Source: Aegilops tauschii subsp. strangulata (taxonomy: Eukaryota; Streptophyta; Magnoliopsida; Poales; Poaceae). From it: 64,000 bases of DNA. This document shows, piece by piece, positions 1-11,217 of the stretch. Under the pieces are notes generated by a model. That model was not told where the DNA came from, searched no databases, and was given only the letters and a program-made list of their open reading frames with translations. Both the position numbers and the translations under genes were made by a program. The stretch is taken from contig NC_053040.3 of NCBI RefSeq assembly GCF_002575655.3, positions 155,621,148 through 155,685,147 on the forward strand, in the 5' to 3' direction. Positions within the stretch are counted from its first letter, which is position 1, and every line of letters begins with the position of its first letter.

Positions 1-2
1 TT

Positions 3-161
3 TCTCTTGATGTTGATTCTTTGGAACTTTGATCTATTCCACCTAAGCATGATATCAATGAGTCTCACAAAGCCATGAGAATTTCCATTGATGAGTGCAA
101 AGAAAGAACCACTAGGATGCGTGCCAAAAAAAGATTGCTTTGTGACAGCGTGTTCTTCTAG
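3..161 (+). pseudogene. gag C-terminal end of element W
   Basis: This frame (codons starting at 3, 6, 9) encodes a lysine/arginine-rich tail that aligns with the gag tail of element Y near 61880-61970. Shared features are a Met-(Asp/Glu)-rich stretch followed by an Ala-Lys-(Lys/Arg)-Arg motif. It has one stop at 30-32 and ends at TAG 159-161. The protease ORF overlaps it in the +1 frame. It is retroelement capsid coding, not a host gene. Confidence 0.6.
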
Positions 162-1026
162 TTTCCATTATAATAATGATGAAGATCGAAAAGTGATTCA
201 TGTGTCTCCTATTAAATCTTTGTTTTCCAACATGAATCTTGATAAAGATGAGACTGGAGATGAGTCAACTTTAGTTAAAAGGCGTCCCACTGATTCGGAC
301 TTTTTAGGTCTTGATGCAAAAATTGGTAAAAGTGGGATTGAAGAGGTCAAAACTTTACATAGCAATGAACCCACTATTTTTGATTTCAAGGAATTTAATT
401 ATGATAATTGTTCTTTGATAGATTGTATTTCCTTGTTACAATCCGTGTTAAATTCTCCTCATGCTTATAATCAAAATAAAGCTTTTACCAAACATATCGT
501 TGATGCTTTGATGCAATACTATGAAGAAAAGCTTGAATTAGAAGTTTCTATCCCTAGAAAACTTTATGATGGGTGGGAACCTACTATTAAAATTAATATT
601 AAAGATCATGGATGCTATTCATTATGTGATTTGGGTGCTAGTGTTTCCACGATTCCAAAAACTTTGTGTGATGTGCTAGGTTTTCGTGACTTTGATGATT
701 GTTCTTTAAATTTGCATTTTGCGGATTCCACCATTAAGAAACCTATGGGAAGGATTAATGATGTTCTTATTGTTGCAAATAGGAATTATGTTCCCATGGA
801 TTTCATTGTTCTTGATATAGATTGCAATCCTACATGTCCTATTATTCTTGGTAGACCTTTCCTTAAAACGATTGGTGCAATTATTGATATGAAAGAAGGA
901 AATATTAGATTCCAATTTCCATTAAGGAAAGGCACGGAGCACTTACCTAGGAAGAAAATTAAATTTCCTTATGAATCTATTATAGGAGCCACTTATGGAT
1001 TGCATACCAAAGACGACAATACCTAG
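88..1026 (+). CDS. Retropepsin-like aspartic protease region of Gypsy element W
   Basis: The 312-codon frame encodes the protease part of a Gypsy polyprotein. The active-site motif is CDLGASVSTIP near residues 182-192, where Leu takes the usual Thr/Ser position of D-T/S-G-A. The flap-side hallmark ILGRPFLKTIGA is near residues 253-264. The function would be processing of the element's own gag/pol proteins. ATG 88 is only the first methionine in an open stretch and is probably not a natural start, since gag lies upstream in another frame. No reverse transcriptase follows. A closely similar protease is in element Y at about 62167-62739. Family and role are well supported; activity is unknown. 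Confidence 0.85.
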   Translation: MMSAKKEPLGCVPKKDCFVTACSSSFHYNNDEDRKVIHVSPIKSLFSNMNLDKDETGDESTLVKRRPTDSDFLGLDAKIGKSGIEEVKTLHSNEPTIFDFKEFNYDNCSLIDCISLLQSVLNSPHAYNQNKAFTKHIVDALMQYYEEKLELEVSIPRKLYDGWEPTIKINIKDHGCYSLCDLGASVSTIPKTLCDVLGFRDFDDCSLNLHFADSTIKKPMGRINDVLIVANRNYVPMDFIVLDIDCNPTCPIILGRPFLKTIGAIIDMKEGNIRFQFPLRKGTEHLPRKKIKFPYESIIGATYGLHTKDDNT

Positions 1027-1073
1027 ATCTATTCTTGTTTTTATGCCTAGCTAAGGGCGTTAAACAATAGCGC

Positions 1074-1092
1074 TTGTTGGGAGGCAACCCAA
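1074..1092 (+). other. Conserved stem-loop after protease stop (W)
   Basis: TTGGG (1077-1081) can pair with CCCAA (1088-1092) across a six-base loop AGGCAA. The preceding GCGCTTG is shared with Y. X has a similar hairpin with changed but paired bases (see 58401 and 62868). Confidence 0.55.
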
Positions 1093-1689
1093 TTTTATTT
1101 TTGTTCCTTGCTTTTTGTTTCTGTTTAGTAATAAATAATTCATATAGATTCTGTTTAGATATTGTTTTATGTTTTAGTTAGTGTTTGTGCCATGTAGAAC
1201 CGTTTGGAAGACATGGGTGAAGTCTTTGCGATCTTGCTTTAAAAACTGAAACTTTAGCGCTCACGAGATTAGCTGCCATTTTTTACTGGACAGTTATTTT
1301 AGGTTGATTATTTTTGCAGATGATTAATAGACAAATTCCTCACGTCCACCAATTTATTTCAGAATTTTTGGAGTTACAGAAGTATACGTTTGATACAGAT
1401 TACTACAGACTGTTCTGTTTTTGACAGATTCTGTTTTTCGTGTGTTGTTTGCTTATTTTGATGAATCTATGGCTAGTATCGGGGGGGTATGAACCATAGA
1501 GAAGTTTGAATACAGTAGGTTTAACACCAATATAAATAAAGAATGAGTTCATTATAGTACCTTAAGGTGGTGATTTGTTTTCTTATACTAACAGAGCTCA
1601 TGAGATTTTCTGTTTGAGTTTTGTGTTGTGAAGTTTTCAAGTTTTTGGGTAAAGATTTGATGGATTTTGGAACAAGGAGTGGCAAGAGC

Positions 1690-1776
1690 CTAAGCTTGGG
1701 GATGCCCAAGGCACCCCAAGGTAAAATTCAAGGACACCAAAAGCCTAAGCTTGGGGATGCCCTGGAAGGCATCCCC
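1690..1776 (+). other. Tandem hairpins with PPT-like motif (W)
   Basis: Two hairpins each contain AAGCTTGGGGATGCC. The second is a perfect 9-bp stem (1753-1761 with 1768-1776) around a six-base loop. The same purine-rich string recurs at the 3' polypurine tract (about 3900-3913). Confidence 0.55.
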
Positions 1777-3898
1777 TCTTTCGTCTTCGTCTATTGTTAA
1801 CTTTACTTGAGGCTATATTTTTATTCACCACATGATATGTGTTTTGCTTGGAGCGTCTTGTAAGATTTGATTCTTTGCTTTTTAGTTTACCAAAATCATC
1901 CTTGCTGTACATACCTTTTGGTAGAGACACACATGAATCGGAATTTATTAGAATACTCTATGTGCTTCACTTATATTTTTTGAGCTAGATAGTTTTGCTC
2001 TAGTACTTCACTTATACCTTTTGTGAGCACGGTGGTGGTTTTATTTCATAGAGATTATTATTTTGAGAGTCTTTCAGAACAGCATGGTAATATGCGTTGG
2101 CTATAAAATTAGTCCTAATATGATAGGCATGCATCCAAGATGGGTATAATAAAAACTTTCATATAGAGTGCATTAAATAATATGAGAAGTTTGATACTTG
2201 ATAGTTGTTTTGAGATATAAAGGTGGTAATGTTAGAGTCATGCTAGTTGGGCAATTGTGGAATTGAGAAATAGTTGTGTTAAGGATTGCAAGTCTCGTAG
2301 CATGCACGTATGGTAAACATTGTGTGACAAATTTGAAGCACGGGCTGTTCTTTGATTGCTTTCCTTATGAGTGGCGATCGGGGACGAGCGATGGTATTTT
2401 CCTACCAATCTATCCCTCTAGGAGCATGCGCGTAGTGCTTAGTTTTGATGACTTGTAGATTTTTGCAATAAGTATGTGAGTTCTTTATGACTAATGTTGA
2501 GTCCATGGATTATACGCACTCTCACCCTTCCATCATTGCTAGCCTCTTCGGTACCGTGCATTGCCCTTTCTCACCTTGAGAGTTGATGCAAACTTCGCCG
2601 GTGCATCCAAACCCCGTGATATGATACGCTCTATCACACATAAGCCTCCTTATATCTTCCTCAAAACAGCCACCATACCTACCTATTATGGCATTTCCAT
2701 AGCCATTCCGAGATATATTACCATGCAACTTTCCACCATTCCGTTTATTATGACACGCTTCATCATTGTCATATTGCTTTGCATGATCATATAGTTGACC
2801 TCGTATTTGTGGCAAAGCCACCTTCATAATTCTTTAATACATGACGCTCTTGATTCATTGCACATGCCGGTACACCGCCGGAGGCATTCACATAGAGTCG
2901 TATTTTGTTCTAAGTATCGAGTTGTAATTCTTGAGTTGTAAGTAAATAAAAGTGTGATGATTTTCATTATTAGAGCATTGTCGCATGTGAGGAAAGGATG
3001 ATGGGGACTATGATTTCCCCACAAGTCGAGATGAGACTCCGGACGAAAAAAAGGCCAAAGAAGCCCAAATAAAAAAAACAGGCCAAAGAAGCCCAAACAA
3101 AAAAATGAGAGAAAAAGAGAGAAGGGGCAATGTTACTATCCTTTTTCCACACTTGTGCTTCAAAATAGCACCATGGTCTTCATGATAGAGAGTCTCTTAT
3201 TTTGTCACTTTCATATACTAGTGGGAATTCTTCATTATAGAACTTGGCTTGTATATTCCAATGATGGGCTTCCTCAAGATGCCCTAGGTCTTCGTGAGCA
3301 AGCAAGTTGGATGCACACCCACTTAGTTTCTTTTGATGAGCTTTCATATATTTATAGCTCTAGTGCATCCGTTGCATGGCAATCCCTACTCCTCGCATTG
3401 ACATCAATTGATGGGCATCTCTATAGCCCGTTAATTAGCCGCATCAATGTGAGACTTTATCATTTTTTTTGTCCTCTCACATAACCTCCATCATCATATG
3501 CTATTCCACCCATAGTGCTATGTCCATGGCTTGCGCTCATATATTGCGTAGAAGTTGAAAGAGTTTGAAAAGGCTAAGTATGAAACAATTGCTTGGCTTG
3601 TCATCGGGGTTGTGCATGATGGGATCATTTTGTGTGACGAAAATGAAGCATGGCCAAACTATATGATTTTGTAGGGATGAGCTTTCTTTGGCTATGTTAT
3701 TTTGATAAGACATAATTGCTTGGTTAGCATGCTTAAAGTATTACTATTTTTATGTCAATATTAAACCTTTGTCCAAAATCTTTTGGATCTAAACATTCAT
3801 GCCACAATAAAGAAAATTACATTGAAAATTATGTTAGGTACCATTCCACATCAAAAATTCTGTTTTTATCATTTACCTACTCGAGGACGAGCGGGAAT

Positions 3899-3914
3899 TA
3901 AGCTTGGGGATGCT
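3899..3914 (+). other. 3' polypurine tract of element W
   Basis: A purine-rich string, TTAAGCTTGGGGATGCT, lies directly before the LTR start TGATACATC. This is the expected place for plus-strand priming. Confidence 0.6.
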
Positions 3915-5467
3915 TGATACATCTCCAACATATCTATAATTTTTTATTGTTCCTTGCTATTATTTTATCTGTTTTGGATGTTTAATGAGCTTTAATATAC
4001 CTTTTTATATTATTTTTGGGACTAAACTATTAACCGAAGGCCCAGTGCAAATTGCTGTTTTTTGCCTATTTCGGTGATTCACAGAACAGGAATATCAAAC
4101 AGAATCCAAACGGAACGAAACCTATGCGAGGATCTTTTTTTGGAACAAATGCAATCCAGGAGACTTGGAGTGGAAGTCAAGGAAGGAACGAGGCGGCCAC
4201 GAGGCAGGAGGGCGCGCCCAGGGGGTAGGCGCGCCCCCCACCCTCATGGGCCCCTCGTAGCTCCACCGACCTACTTCTTTCGCCTATATATACTCTTATA
4301 CCCTGAAACCATCGAGGGGAGCCACGAAACCACTTTTCCACCGCCGCAACCTTCTGTACCCATGAGATCCCATCTTGGGGCCTTTTCCGGCGATCTGCCG
4401 GAGGGGGATTCGATCACGGAGGGCTTCTACATCAACACCATAGCCTCTCCGATGATTTGTGAGTAGTTTTCCACAGACCTTTGGGTCCATAGTTATTAGC
4501 TAGATGGCTTCTTCTCTCTCTTTGGATCTCAATACAAAGTTCTCCTCAATGTTCTTGGAGATCTATTCGATGTAATTCTTTTTGCGGTGTGTTTGCCGAG
4601 ATCCAATGAATTGTGGGTTTATGATCAGGATTATCTATGAACAATATTTGGTTCTTCTCTGAATTCTTATATGCATGATTTGATATCTTTGCAAGTCTCT
4701 TCGAATTATCTTTCTTGCGATTGGAGAAGTGCTTAGCTTTGGGTTCAATCTTGCGGTGCTTGATCCCAGTGACAAAAAGGGAACCGACACGTATTGTATT
4801 GTTGCGATCGAGGATAAAAAGATTGGGTTTATATCATATTGCTTGAGTTTGTCCCTCTACATCATGTCATCTTGCCTAATGCATTACTCTGTTCTTATGA
4901 ACTTAATACTCTAGATGCATGCTAGATAGCGGTCGATGTGTGGAGTAATAGTAGTAGATGCAGAATCGCTTCGGTCTACTTGTCACAGACGTGATGCCTA
5001 TGTTCGTGATCATGCCTAGATATTCTCATAACTATGCGATGTTCTATCAATTGCTCGGCAATAATTTGTTCACTCACCGTAATACATGCTATCTTGAGAG
5101 AGGCCACTAGTGAAACCTATGGCCCCGGGGTCTACTTTACATCATATAAGTTTCCAATCTACAATTCTAGTTTACTATTTACTTTGCCATCTTTACTTTT
5201 CAATCTATATAACAAAAATACCAAAAATCTTTATCTTATTATCTTTACCAAATCTCACTTTTGCAAGTGGGCGTGAAGGGATTGACAACCCCTTTATCGC
5301 GCTGGTTGCAAGGTTCTTGATTGTTTGTGTAGGTACTAGGCGATTTGCGTGTAGTCTCCTACTGGATTGATACCTTGGTTCTCAAAACTGAAGGAAATAC
5401 TTACGCTACTTTGTTGCATCACCCTTTCCTCTTCAAAGGAAAACCAACGCATGCTCAAGAGGTAGTA
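3915..5467 (+). repeat. 3' LTR of Gypsy element W
   Basis: The LTR runs from TGATACATCTCC to about GGTAGTA (1,553 bp). Its sequence matches the usual Sabrina/WHAM-type layout: a GC-rich stretch near 4190-4260, a TATA-like CTATATATA near 4284-4292 as probable promoter, and a T-rich 3' half. The LTR of Y (58966-60544) is clearly related. The exact 3' end is inferred from where similarity to A's LTR resumes. Confidence 0.75.
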
Positions 5468-6357
5468 GGCATGACCGAGGAAAGTGTGTTCGGCCAGAGT
5501 AATCAAGCGTGTTGGAAAACGTGGTGCACCCCTGCAGGGAAGATTATCTATTAATAGTCATGCCCACGGTAATGGACGTTCAGACTTGTATCCTGATCTT
5601 ATACAACTAGAAATGGATACTTGATATGTGATGGATATGTGGCCCCGGGATTGCTTCCTCGCAGGGAGTCGAGGAAGGATCTCTGGGCATTATTTCTATA
5701 ACATGCTTGTTAATTATAAATCGCTATTCTTTACTCTTCTACATGCTGCAAGATGCTTGGAGCTGCTTGAAGATGCTAGTCTTCGATACGCTAGGCCTTT
5801 CCCTCTATTCTGGCATTCTGCAGTTCAGTTCACAGACACAACCCTTCCATTTGATACCAATGCATACTTAGTTTAGATCTGATGCTTGCGAGTACTTTGG
5901 ATGAGTACTCACGGTGGCTTTGCTCCCCCTTTCCCCCCTTCTTTCTTCTTTCTGGTTATTACAACCAGATGGTGGATCCCAGGAGCCAGATGCCACCCCC
6001 GATGACTACTACTACTACCCTGAGGGTGCCTACTACTACGTGAAGCCCGACGACGACCAGGAGTAGTTAGGAGGTCCTAGGCAGGAGGCCTTGCCTCTTC
6101 GATCGTTGCTTCTTTTGTGCTAGCCTTCTTAAGGCATCCTTGTTTAACTTATGTCTGTACTCAGATATTGTTGCTTCCGCTGACTCTTGTGTATCAAGCT
6201 TGTATTCGAGCCCAAGAGGCCCCTGGCTTGTAATATAAAGCTTGTATTATTTTATTTGTGTCCAGAGTTGTGTTGTGATAACTTCTCGTGAGTCCCTGAT
6301 CTTGATCGTACACATTTGCGTGTATGATTAGAGTACGATTGAATCGGGGGCGTCACA
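5468..6357 (+). repeat. LTR1 of element A, 3' part
   Basis: It aligns with 47313-48204 in LTR2 and ends in GGGGGCGTCACA just before the primer site. The 5' part of this LTR is displaced by the insertion of element W and lies outside the window. Confidence 0.85.
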
Positions 6358-6360
6358 AGT

Positions 6361-6372
6361 TGGTATCAGAGC
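6361..6372 (+). other. Primer binding site of element A, internal 1 (tRNA-iMet type)
   Basis: TGGTATCAGAGC lies three bases after the LTR1 end, the standard initiator tRNA-Met complement of plant retrotransposons. The second copy at 48208 has two changes. Confidence 0.85.
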
Positions 6373-6809
6373 CGACTGCCTGTAGGATCCCCCTTTCCAA
6401 CTCCTTGGCCGAAGTTGAGTCTAGTCTTTGAAAAACTGATTTACTAACATGGCTGTGTGGCTTACGGGCCCACGTCGCCATTGGGTGGTATTAGGATCTT
6501 TTACTCCTCGTCTATACACTGGGAGTCTGATCTCTCTTCTATTTGGGTTAAATAATTTCGCTAACTCTATCCTAGGTTCTCGTGATGACATCCATCAAGA
6601 GATTTGTATTACGCCTTTCTCGAATTGAGGGTCAAGATCTACTTCTCAATGTTCACTGGCCGCAGGATCCTCTTATCGAGGGCACCCTGCGTCGTCACTT
6701 GCTAATTCCTCGCTCCAGAGGTTATCCGTGACATTGATGTAGCCTTGGCTATGCCCCGTGGTTGAATCCTTCCATCGCATGCATACGTGTCGCCTAGTAT
6801 GTCTAGTAT

Positions 6810-7250
6810 CACTACAAAAAAAGACACATCCATGACATTTTGGGCCGGACGAAAAAAATTTCTGTCATACTTATGACACTTCCATGACGATAATTGTGAA
6901 AAAACCCAGTATCATCATAGATGTGGTGGGGTCCTACTTCTATGACAAAAAATCATGACAGAAAATGGGATTTTCGTCCTGGGCGGGCCGGAGGCGTAGC
7001 TGCATGACATTCTTTGGGGCGTCCATGACGAAAAAAACCATGGTAGAAGCGAGGGCGAGGAAAATATCGGGGTGTTCCCGGTTACGGTGGGTGGTCGGGG
7101 CCGAGCGATGCGCGTTTCTCTCGTGCACGCACGCGCGTGGGTGCGAGGCGGTGGGCTCTAACTGAACCCGAGCAAGGCGTTGGGCTCTAACTGAACCCGA
7201 GCGATTGCACTGCAGGCTACGCGTTACTGAACCCAAGCGATCGATCGATG
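6810..7250 (+). repeat. Left terminal and sub-terminal region of the CACTA element
   Basis: It starts with CACTACAAAAAAAGACAC and carries scattered ATGACA/TGTCAT motifs (about 6831, 6873, 6891, 6939 and 6953). A matching motif-rich zone is at the right end. Confidence 0.75.
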
Positions 7251-7309
7251 GCTGTTAACTGAACCCGATCGAGCGATTCCTTCGCAACTGCTGCTAACTG
7301 AAGCCGATC

Positions 7310-8040
7310 GATGCTGCCTCTGGATGAACAGTGAGCGTTGCTGGGTGGGTTTGGATGAACAGTTCCCGGTGGGGTGGATGAACAGGACCCCGTGGTGTTG
7401 CCTCTGGATGAACAGGACCCCAATCGATCGACCCGGTTGGGGATGGATGAACAGGACCCCGTGGAGGGCAGGATGAACAGGACCACCCCGTGGAGGGCAG
7501 GATGAACAGTAGATGGTGGAGGGCTGGATGAACAGTAGCCCGTGGAGGGGTGGTTGAACAGGAGCCCGTGGAGAGGGCTGGTTGAACAGTAGCCGGTGGA
7601 GTAGCGCGCGGTGGAGGTTGGATGAACAGGAGCCCGTGGATGAACAGTCGCAGGTGGAGGCTGGAGGAGGTCGACGGTGGATGAACAGTAGCCCGTGGAG
7701 GCTGGAGGGGGTCGATGGTGGAGATGAACAGTATCCCGTGGAGTCCCGTTTTGCGGTACGCCACACCCCTCCCGATGAACAGGACCCCCGTTTCGACAGT
7801 AGCGCTCCAACACAAGTCCGTTTCCTCCGTTTTGCGGTACGCCACACCCCTCCCGATCAACAGGACCCCCGTTTCGACCGTAGGAGGTCCGTTTCCTCTG
7901 TTTTGCGGTACGCCAGACCCCTCCCGATGAATAGGATCCCGTTTCGAATGTGGTCGGTCGAACACAAGGCCGTTTCCTCCGTTCTACGGTATGCCAGGCC
8001 TCATTTCCATCGGCTGTTCCGTCCAAGCCCTCCCGATGAA
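7310..8040 (+). repeat. Sub-terminal tandem repeats of the CACTA element
   Basis: About 15 irregular units of 25-45 bp contain GATGAACAG followed by GGACCCCGTGGAGG-like sequence (7310-7790). From 7741 there are about four units of roughly 75-85 bp with TTTTGCGGTACGCCACACCC. Open frames here follow the repeat and look non-coding. Confidence 0.7.
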
Positions 8041-8479
8041 CACGACGACGCATTCTGTTCTGACCCAGCCGGTTGGCTCCCCATGAACACGACGACGACG
8101 CTGTTTCTCCGTTCCGACCCAGCCATGTACACGAGCCCTGGCTGTACGTACACGCGAGTAGGCGTTCGAGACCCCACCTGTATGTACGTACGTGGCCGTA
8201 TTTACTTTCTTGCACCATGGCCACTTTACGTACGTGTACATGCTACGTGCGCGCCTCTACTACGACACGTGCGCGCCTCTACATCGACCAGTATGTACGT
8301 ACATGTTCGCGACCAGAATAACAACGCTACGTACGCTTCGACCAGGTGGGTCCCGACTGTCAGGCACTTCCTTGCGTGCGAAGATGCAGCTGGTGGGACC
8401 CAGCAGTCAGGGGGGTGAATCGTTTTTTTGTTTTATTTGCCCAGACGCACTTCCTTGTGTGCGAAGATGTAGCTGGTGG

Positions 8480-9790
8480 GTCCCAGCAGTTAGGGGGAAA
8501 CGTTTTTTTCACGAAATACGGTGGCCCGTCCGGTGGGTCCCCGCTGTCAGCTGGAGGAATAATTATTTTGCACGTAATAAGGAGGCACTTCCTTGCTGCG
8601 GCCGTGGACCCAGCTGTCAGCCTCTCCACGTACAGTCCAGGTCCGATGGAAGCCGTTCCTTGACCACGTTGACCACGCCGCGCCGAGAGCACCAGGGCGG
8701 TGGACGACGGCGAGGCCTCGGAAGGGGACGACGCAGAGCCCGGGAAGACGCGGCAGTGGATGCCCACGCGTAGAGCAGTACGAGGGTTCATTGGTTCGCT
8801 GCGGTTTGAGGCTGTCGTCGCCGCAGAATAACAGGGGGTGTGGGTGAGTAGAGGGATGGCCTGGCCAGCGGTGGGAATAGTAGGGGACGGTGAGGCCTCC
8901 GCGGCAGCACAACCGGCCATGGGAGGCAGGAGCATGCGGCATGACCGGTGCTGCTTTGGGTGGCTGGAGCAACAAGACCAGAGGTTGAAGAAGCACTACG
9001 GCCGTTGGATGGACATCGTACGGTCACCGGAGCGAGAATCGTTCATATTGACTATGTTGGCAAAGCACCAAGGTGGGTCCCAACCAGCAGGGGGAGTATT
9101 CATTTTTTTTGTGCGTAGTAAGGAGGCACTTCCGGTGGGTCCGAGCTGACAGCGGGGGGAACATTTTTTTCGCGCAATACGGTGGCCCGTCCGGTGGGTC
9201 CCAGCAGTCAGGGGGGAAACGTTTTTTTCGCAAATACGGTGGCCCGTCCGGTGGGTCCCTGCTGTCAGGTGGAGGAATCATTATTTCCGCGTAATAAGGA
9301 GGCACTTCCTTGCTGCCGTCATGGACCCAGCTGTCAGCCTCTCCACGTACAGTCCACGTCCGATGGAAGCCATTCCTTGACCAAGTTGACCACGCCGCGC
9401 CGAGAGCACCAGGGCGGTGGACGACGGCGAGGCCTAGGAAGGGGACGGCGCGGAGACGGGGAAGACGCGGATGTGGAAGCCCGCACGAAGAGGAGTACGA
9501 GGGTTCACTGGTTCGGCTGCCGTGTGAGGCTGTCGTCATCGCGGAATAAAAGGGGTGTGGGTGAGTAGAGGGCTGGCCTAGCTAGCGGTGGGAGTAGTAG
9601 GGGGCGGTGAGGCCTCCGCGGCATCACAGTCGGCCACGGGAGGCAGGAGCACGTGGCACGACCGGCGCTGCTTTGGGCGGCTGGAGCAAGAAGACCAGAG
9701 GTTGAAGAAGCACTACGACCATTGGATTGACATCGTACGGTCACTGCATCTAGAATCGTTTATATTGACTAAGTTGACAAAGCCCTTGGT
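8480..9790 (+). repeat. 719-bp direct duplication inside the CACTA element
   Basis: About 8480-9070 repeats as about 9199-9790 with a constant 719-bp offset. For example, GGTGGCCCGTCCGGTGGGTC is at 8520 and 9239. Identity looks near 90%. Short GGTGGGTCCCAGCAGTCAGG units flank both copies. No product is recognised in either copy. The stretch 8041-8480 holds TACGTACG-rich sequence only. Confidence 0.7.
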
Positions 9791-11217
9791 ACGCGTCAAC
9801 TTAGTAGGCCCATAGGTCAGCCTCCGAAACGGTTGGGCGGCTGAAGCAAGAATATCCGAGATTGAAGAAGAAGCACGACTTCCGTTGGATGGACATCCAA
9901 CGGCCACAGCTGCCAGAACCGTGTGTTGTTGACAAAGCCTTGCATACGCGTTAACTTAGTTTTTTTAGGGCACGCATCAACTTAGAAGGCCCACAAGTGT
10001 GTGGCAGAGAACATCTAGCCCATTTGCGATTTGTAAGAATGTACAACCCATTTTTTAATTCTAATGGAATTTACTACAGCCCATTTACAGTTTGTTAAAA
10101 ATACAACCCATTTTCTAGCTAGGACAACGATTAATAATTTCAACTAACCGCTCAAAACAGAATTCAAAAAACATTCCCACATTTTTATGGGATCCAAAAT
10201 ATTTTTATTCGAAATTTCTAGTCAGATTAAATATAATTTTAAAATAAAGTTGTATTACGTTAAAATCCAACGAAATATTGCGCGCGCAACAAGTAATGAA
10301 ATTAAAAATTTCAAATTCCAAAAATAATATATTTTTTAAACTAATTACGCGTTTGGTGCATTTTTTATAGTTACTGCCTAGTTATTATAATTACATCCCA
10401 TTTATTATTTCTTAAAGTCCATTTTCTTGTTAAGCCTAATGCATACCTCCTTGGAAAGTTTGCAGCCCAGCGGGGCGGAGAATAACAAGTTGACCCGGAT
10501 ATTGTGTACAACTGTCGGCCCAGTTGCATTACTGATGTTGAAAAAAAGGCCTGTGTAGTACAGTACAACCTAACATGGCTACTCATCCCACATTCAGCGA
10601 CACCGGAAAGGCCCAAACAAGGCTTCTGTACAACTTTTTGAAGCCACTGAGCTCAATTAATAACTCAAGAAAAAAGTTAGATTACAGTGGAACCTAATTA
10701 AAAGTTGTCACGAGCAAAGAAATAATTCAACGGGTCCCACTTGTGCGTGTGTGTGAGAGAGAGAGAGAGAGAGGTAGAGACCCATCGGTCGATGCTCGTA
10801 AATACATCTTTCAGCCATATGCATTGCTAATGCTCAGTAAAAACTTATATAGTTGACACAATCATATAGAACATCATAGCACACTGAACTTGCATACAAA
10901 AATTTCACGCAGGAGGCACAATCAGGATGGAAGCAGTGGATCGCTACGGGTAGGGCTATGTTGAAACCAATGAACTCGTACATAACAATTCATCGTCTTT
11001 ATCAATGACAGGGAAATATCTTGAATGCTGTGCAAAGAAAACAGACAGACAACACAATAAGTTCTGCTAGCACATTAAGTTGACGTACAACCCTTTCTAA
11101 AAAAAGTTCAGGTACAAAATTAGAACAGGTCACAATCAAATGTACTGGCACATCAGTGCTTCACACCCATAGCTCGGATTGAACTAGTATCTGACAAGAT
11201 TCAGTTGTTACCTCAAA
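9791..11217. other. AT-rich CACTA interior without recognisable gene
   Basis: Repeated short pieces such as ACAACCCATTTT (10030-10110), a (GA)n run at about 10750-10772, and otherwise unstructured AT-rich DNA. I see no coding signal on either strand. Confidence 0.5.

Larger units (their letters stand above)
1027..3914 (+). other. Long 3' non-coding region of element W
   Basis: This is 2.9 kb of internal sequence with no protein frame I can defend. It holds a conserved stem-loop just after the protease stop, two tandem hairpins with AAGCTTGGGG motifs (1690-1776), and repeats of a CTTCACTTATA...TTTTGAG motif near 1950-2030. Element Y has the same order of features after its protease, which marks this as element sequence rather than host DNA. 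Confidence 0.6.
1..5467 (+). mobile_element. Athila-type Gypsy element W, 3' part (gag end, protease, 3' LTR)
   Basis: The visible order is the end of gag, a retropepsin ORF, about 2.9 kb of non-coding sequence, a purine-rich tract and a 3' LTR. The LTR opens TGATACATCTCC, as in Triticeae Sabrina/WHAM-type elements. No reverse transcriptase, RNase H or integrase lies between protease and LTR, so the copy looks non-autonomous. The 5' part is outside the window. The element is inserted in LTR1 of element A: sequence after 5467 aligns with LTR2 from about 47313. The other side of the insertion, and so the full target duplication, cannot be seen. Confidence 0.85.

Noticed and set aside
2276..3484. 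Short frames of 60-109 codons in the 3' region of element W.
   Set aside because: Not aligned with any family, and the corresponding region of Y is outside the window. They are best read as non-coding element DNA.
6361..6372. tRNA gene hint from TGGTATCAGAGC and TGGCGCCGTTGCCGGGG strings.
   Set aside because: Only the 3' complement of tRNAs is present directly after LTRs, so these are primer binding sites, not tRNA genes.
7217..8418. Long open frames on both strands (up to 335 codons).
   Set aside because: They are produced by the GATGAACAG-type tandem repeats, overlap in several frames and have no protein family signature.
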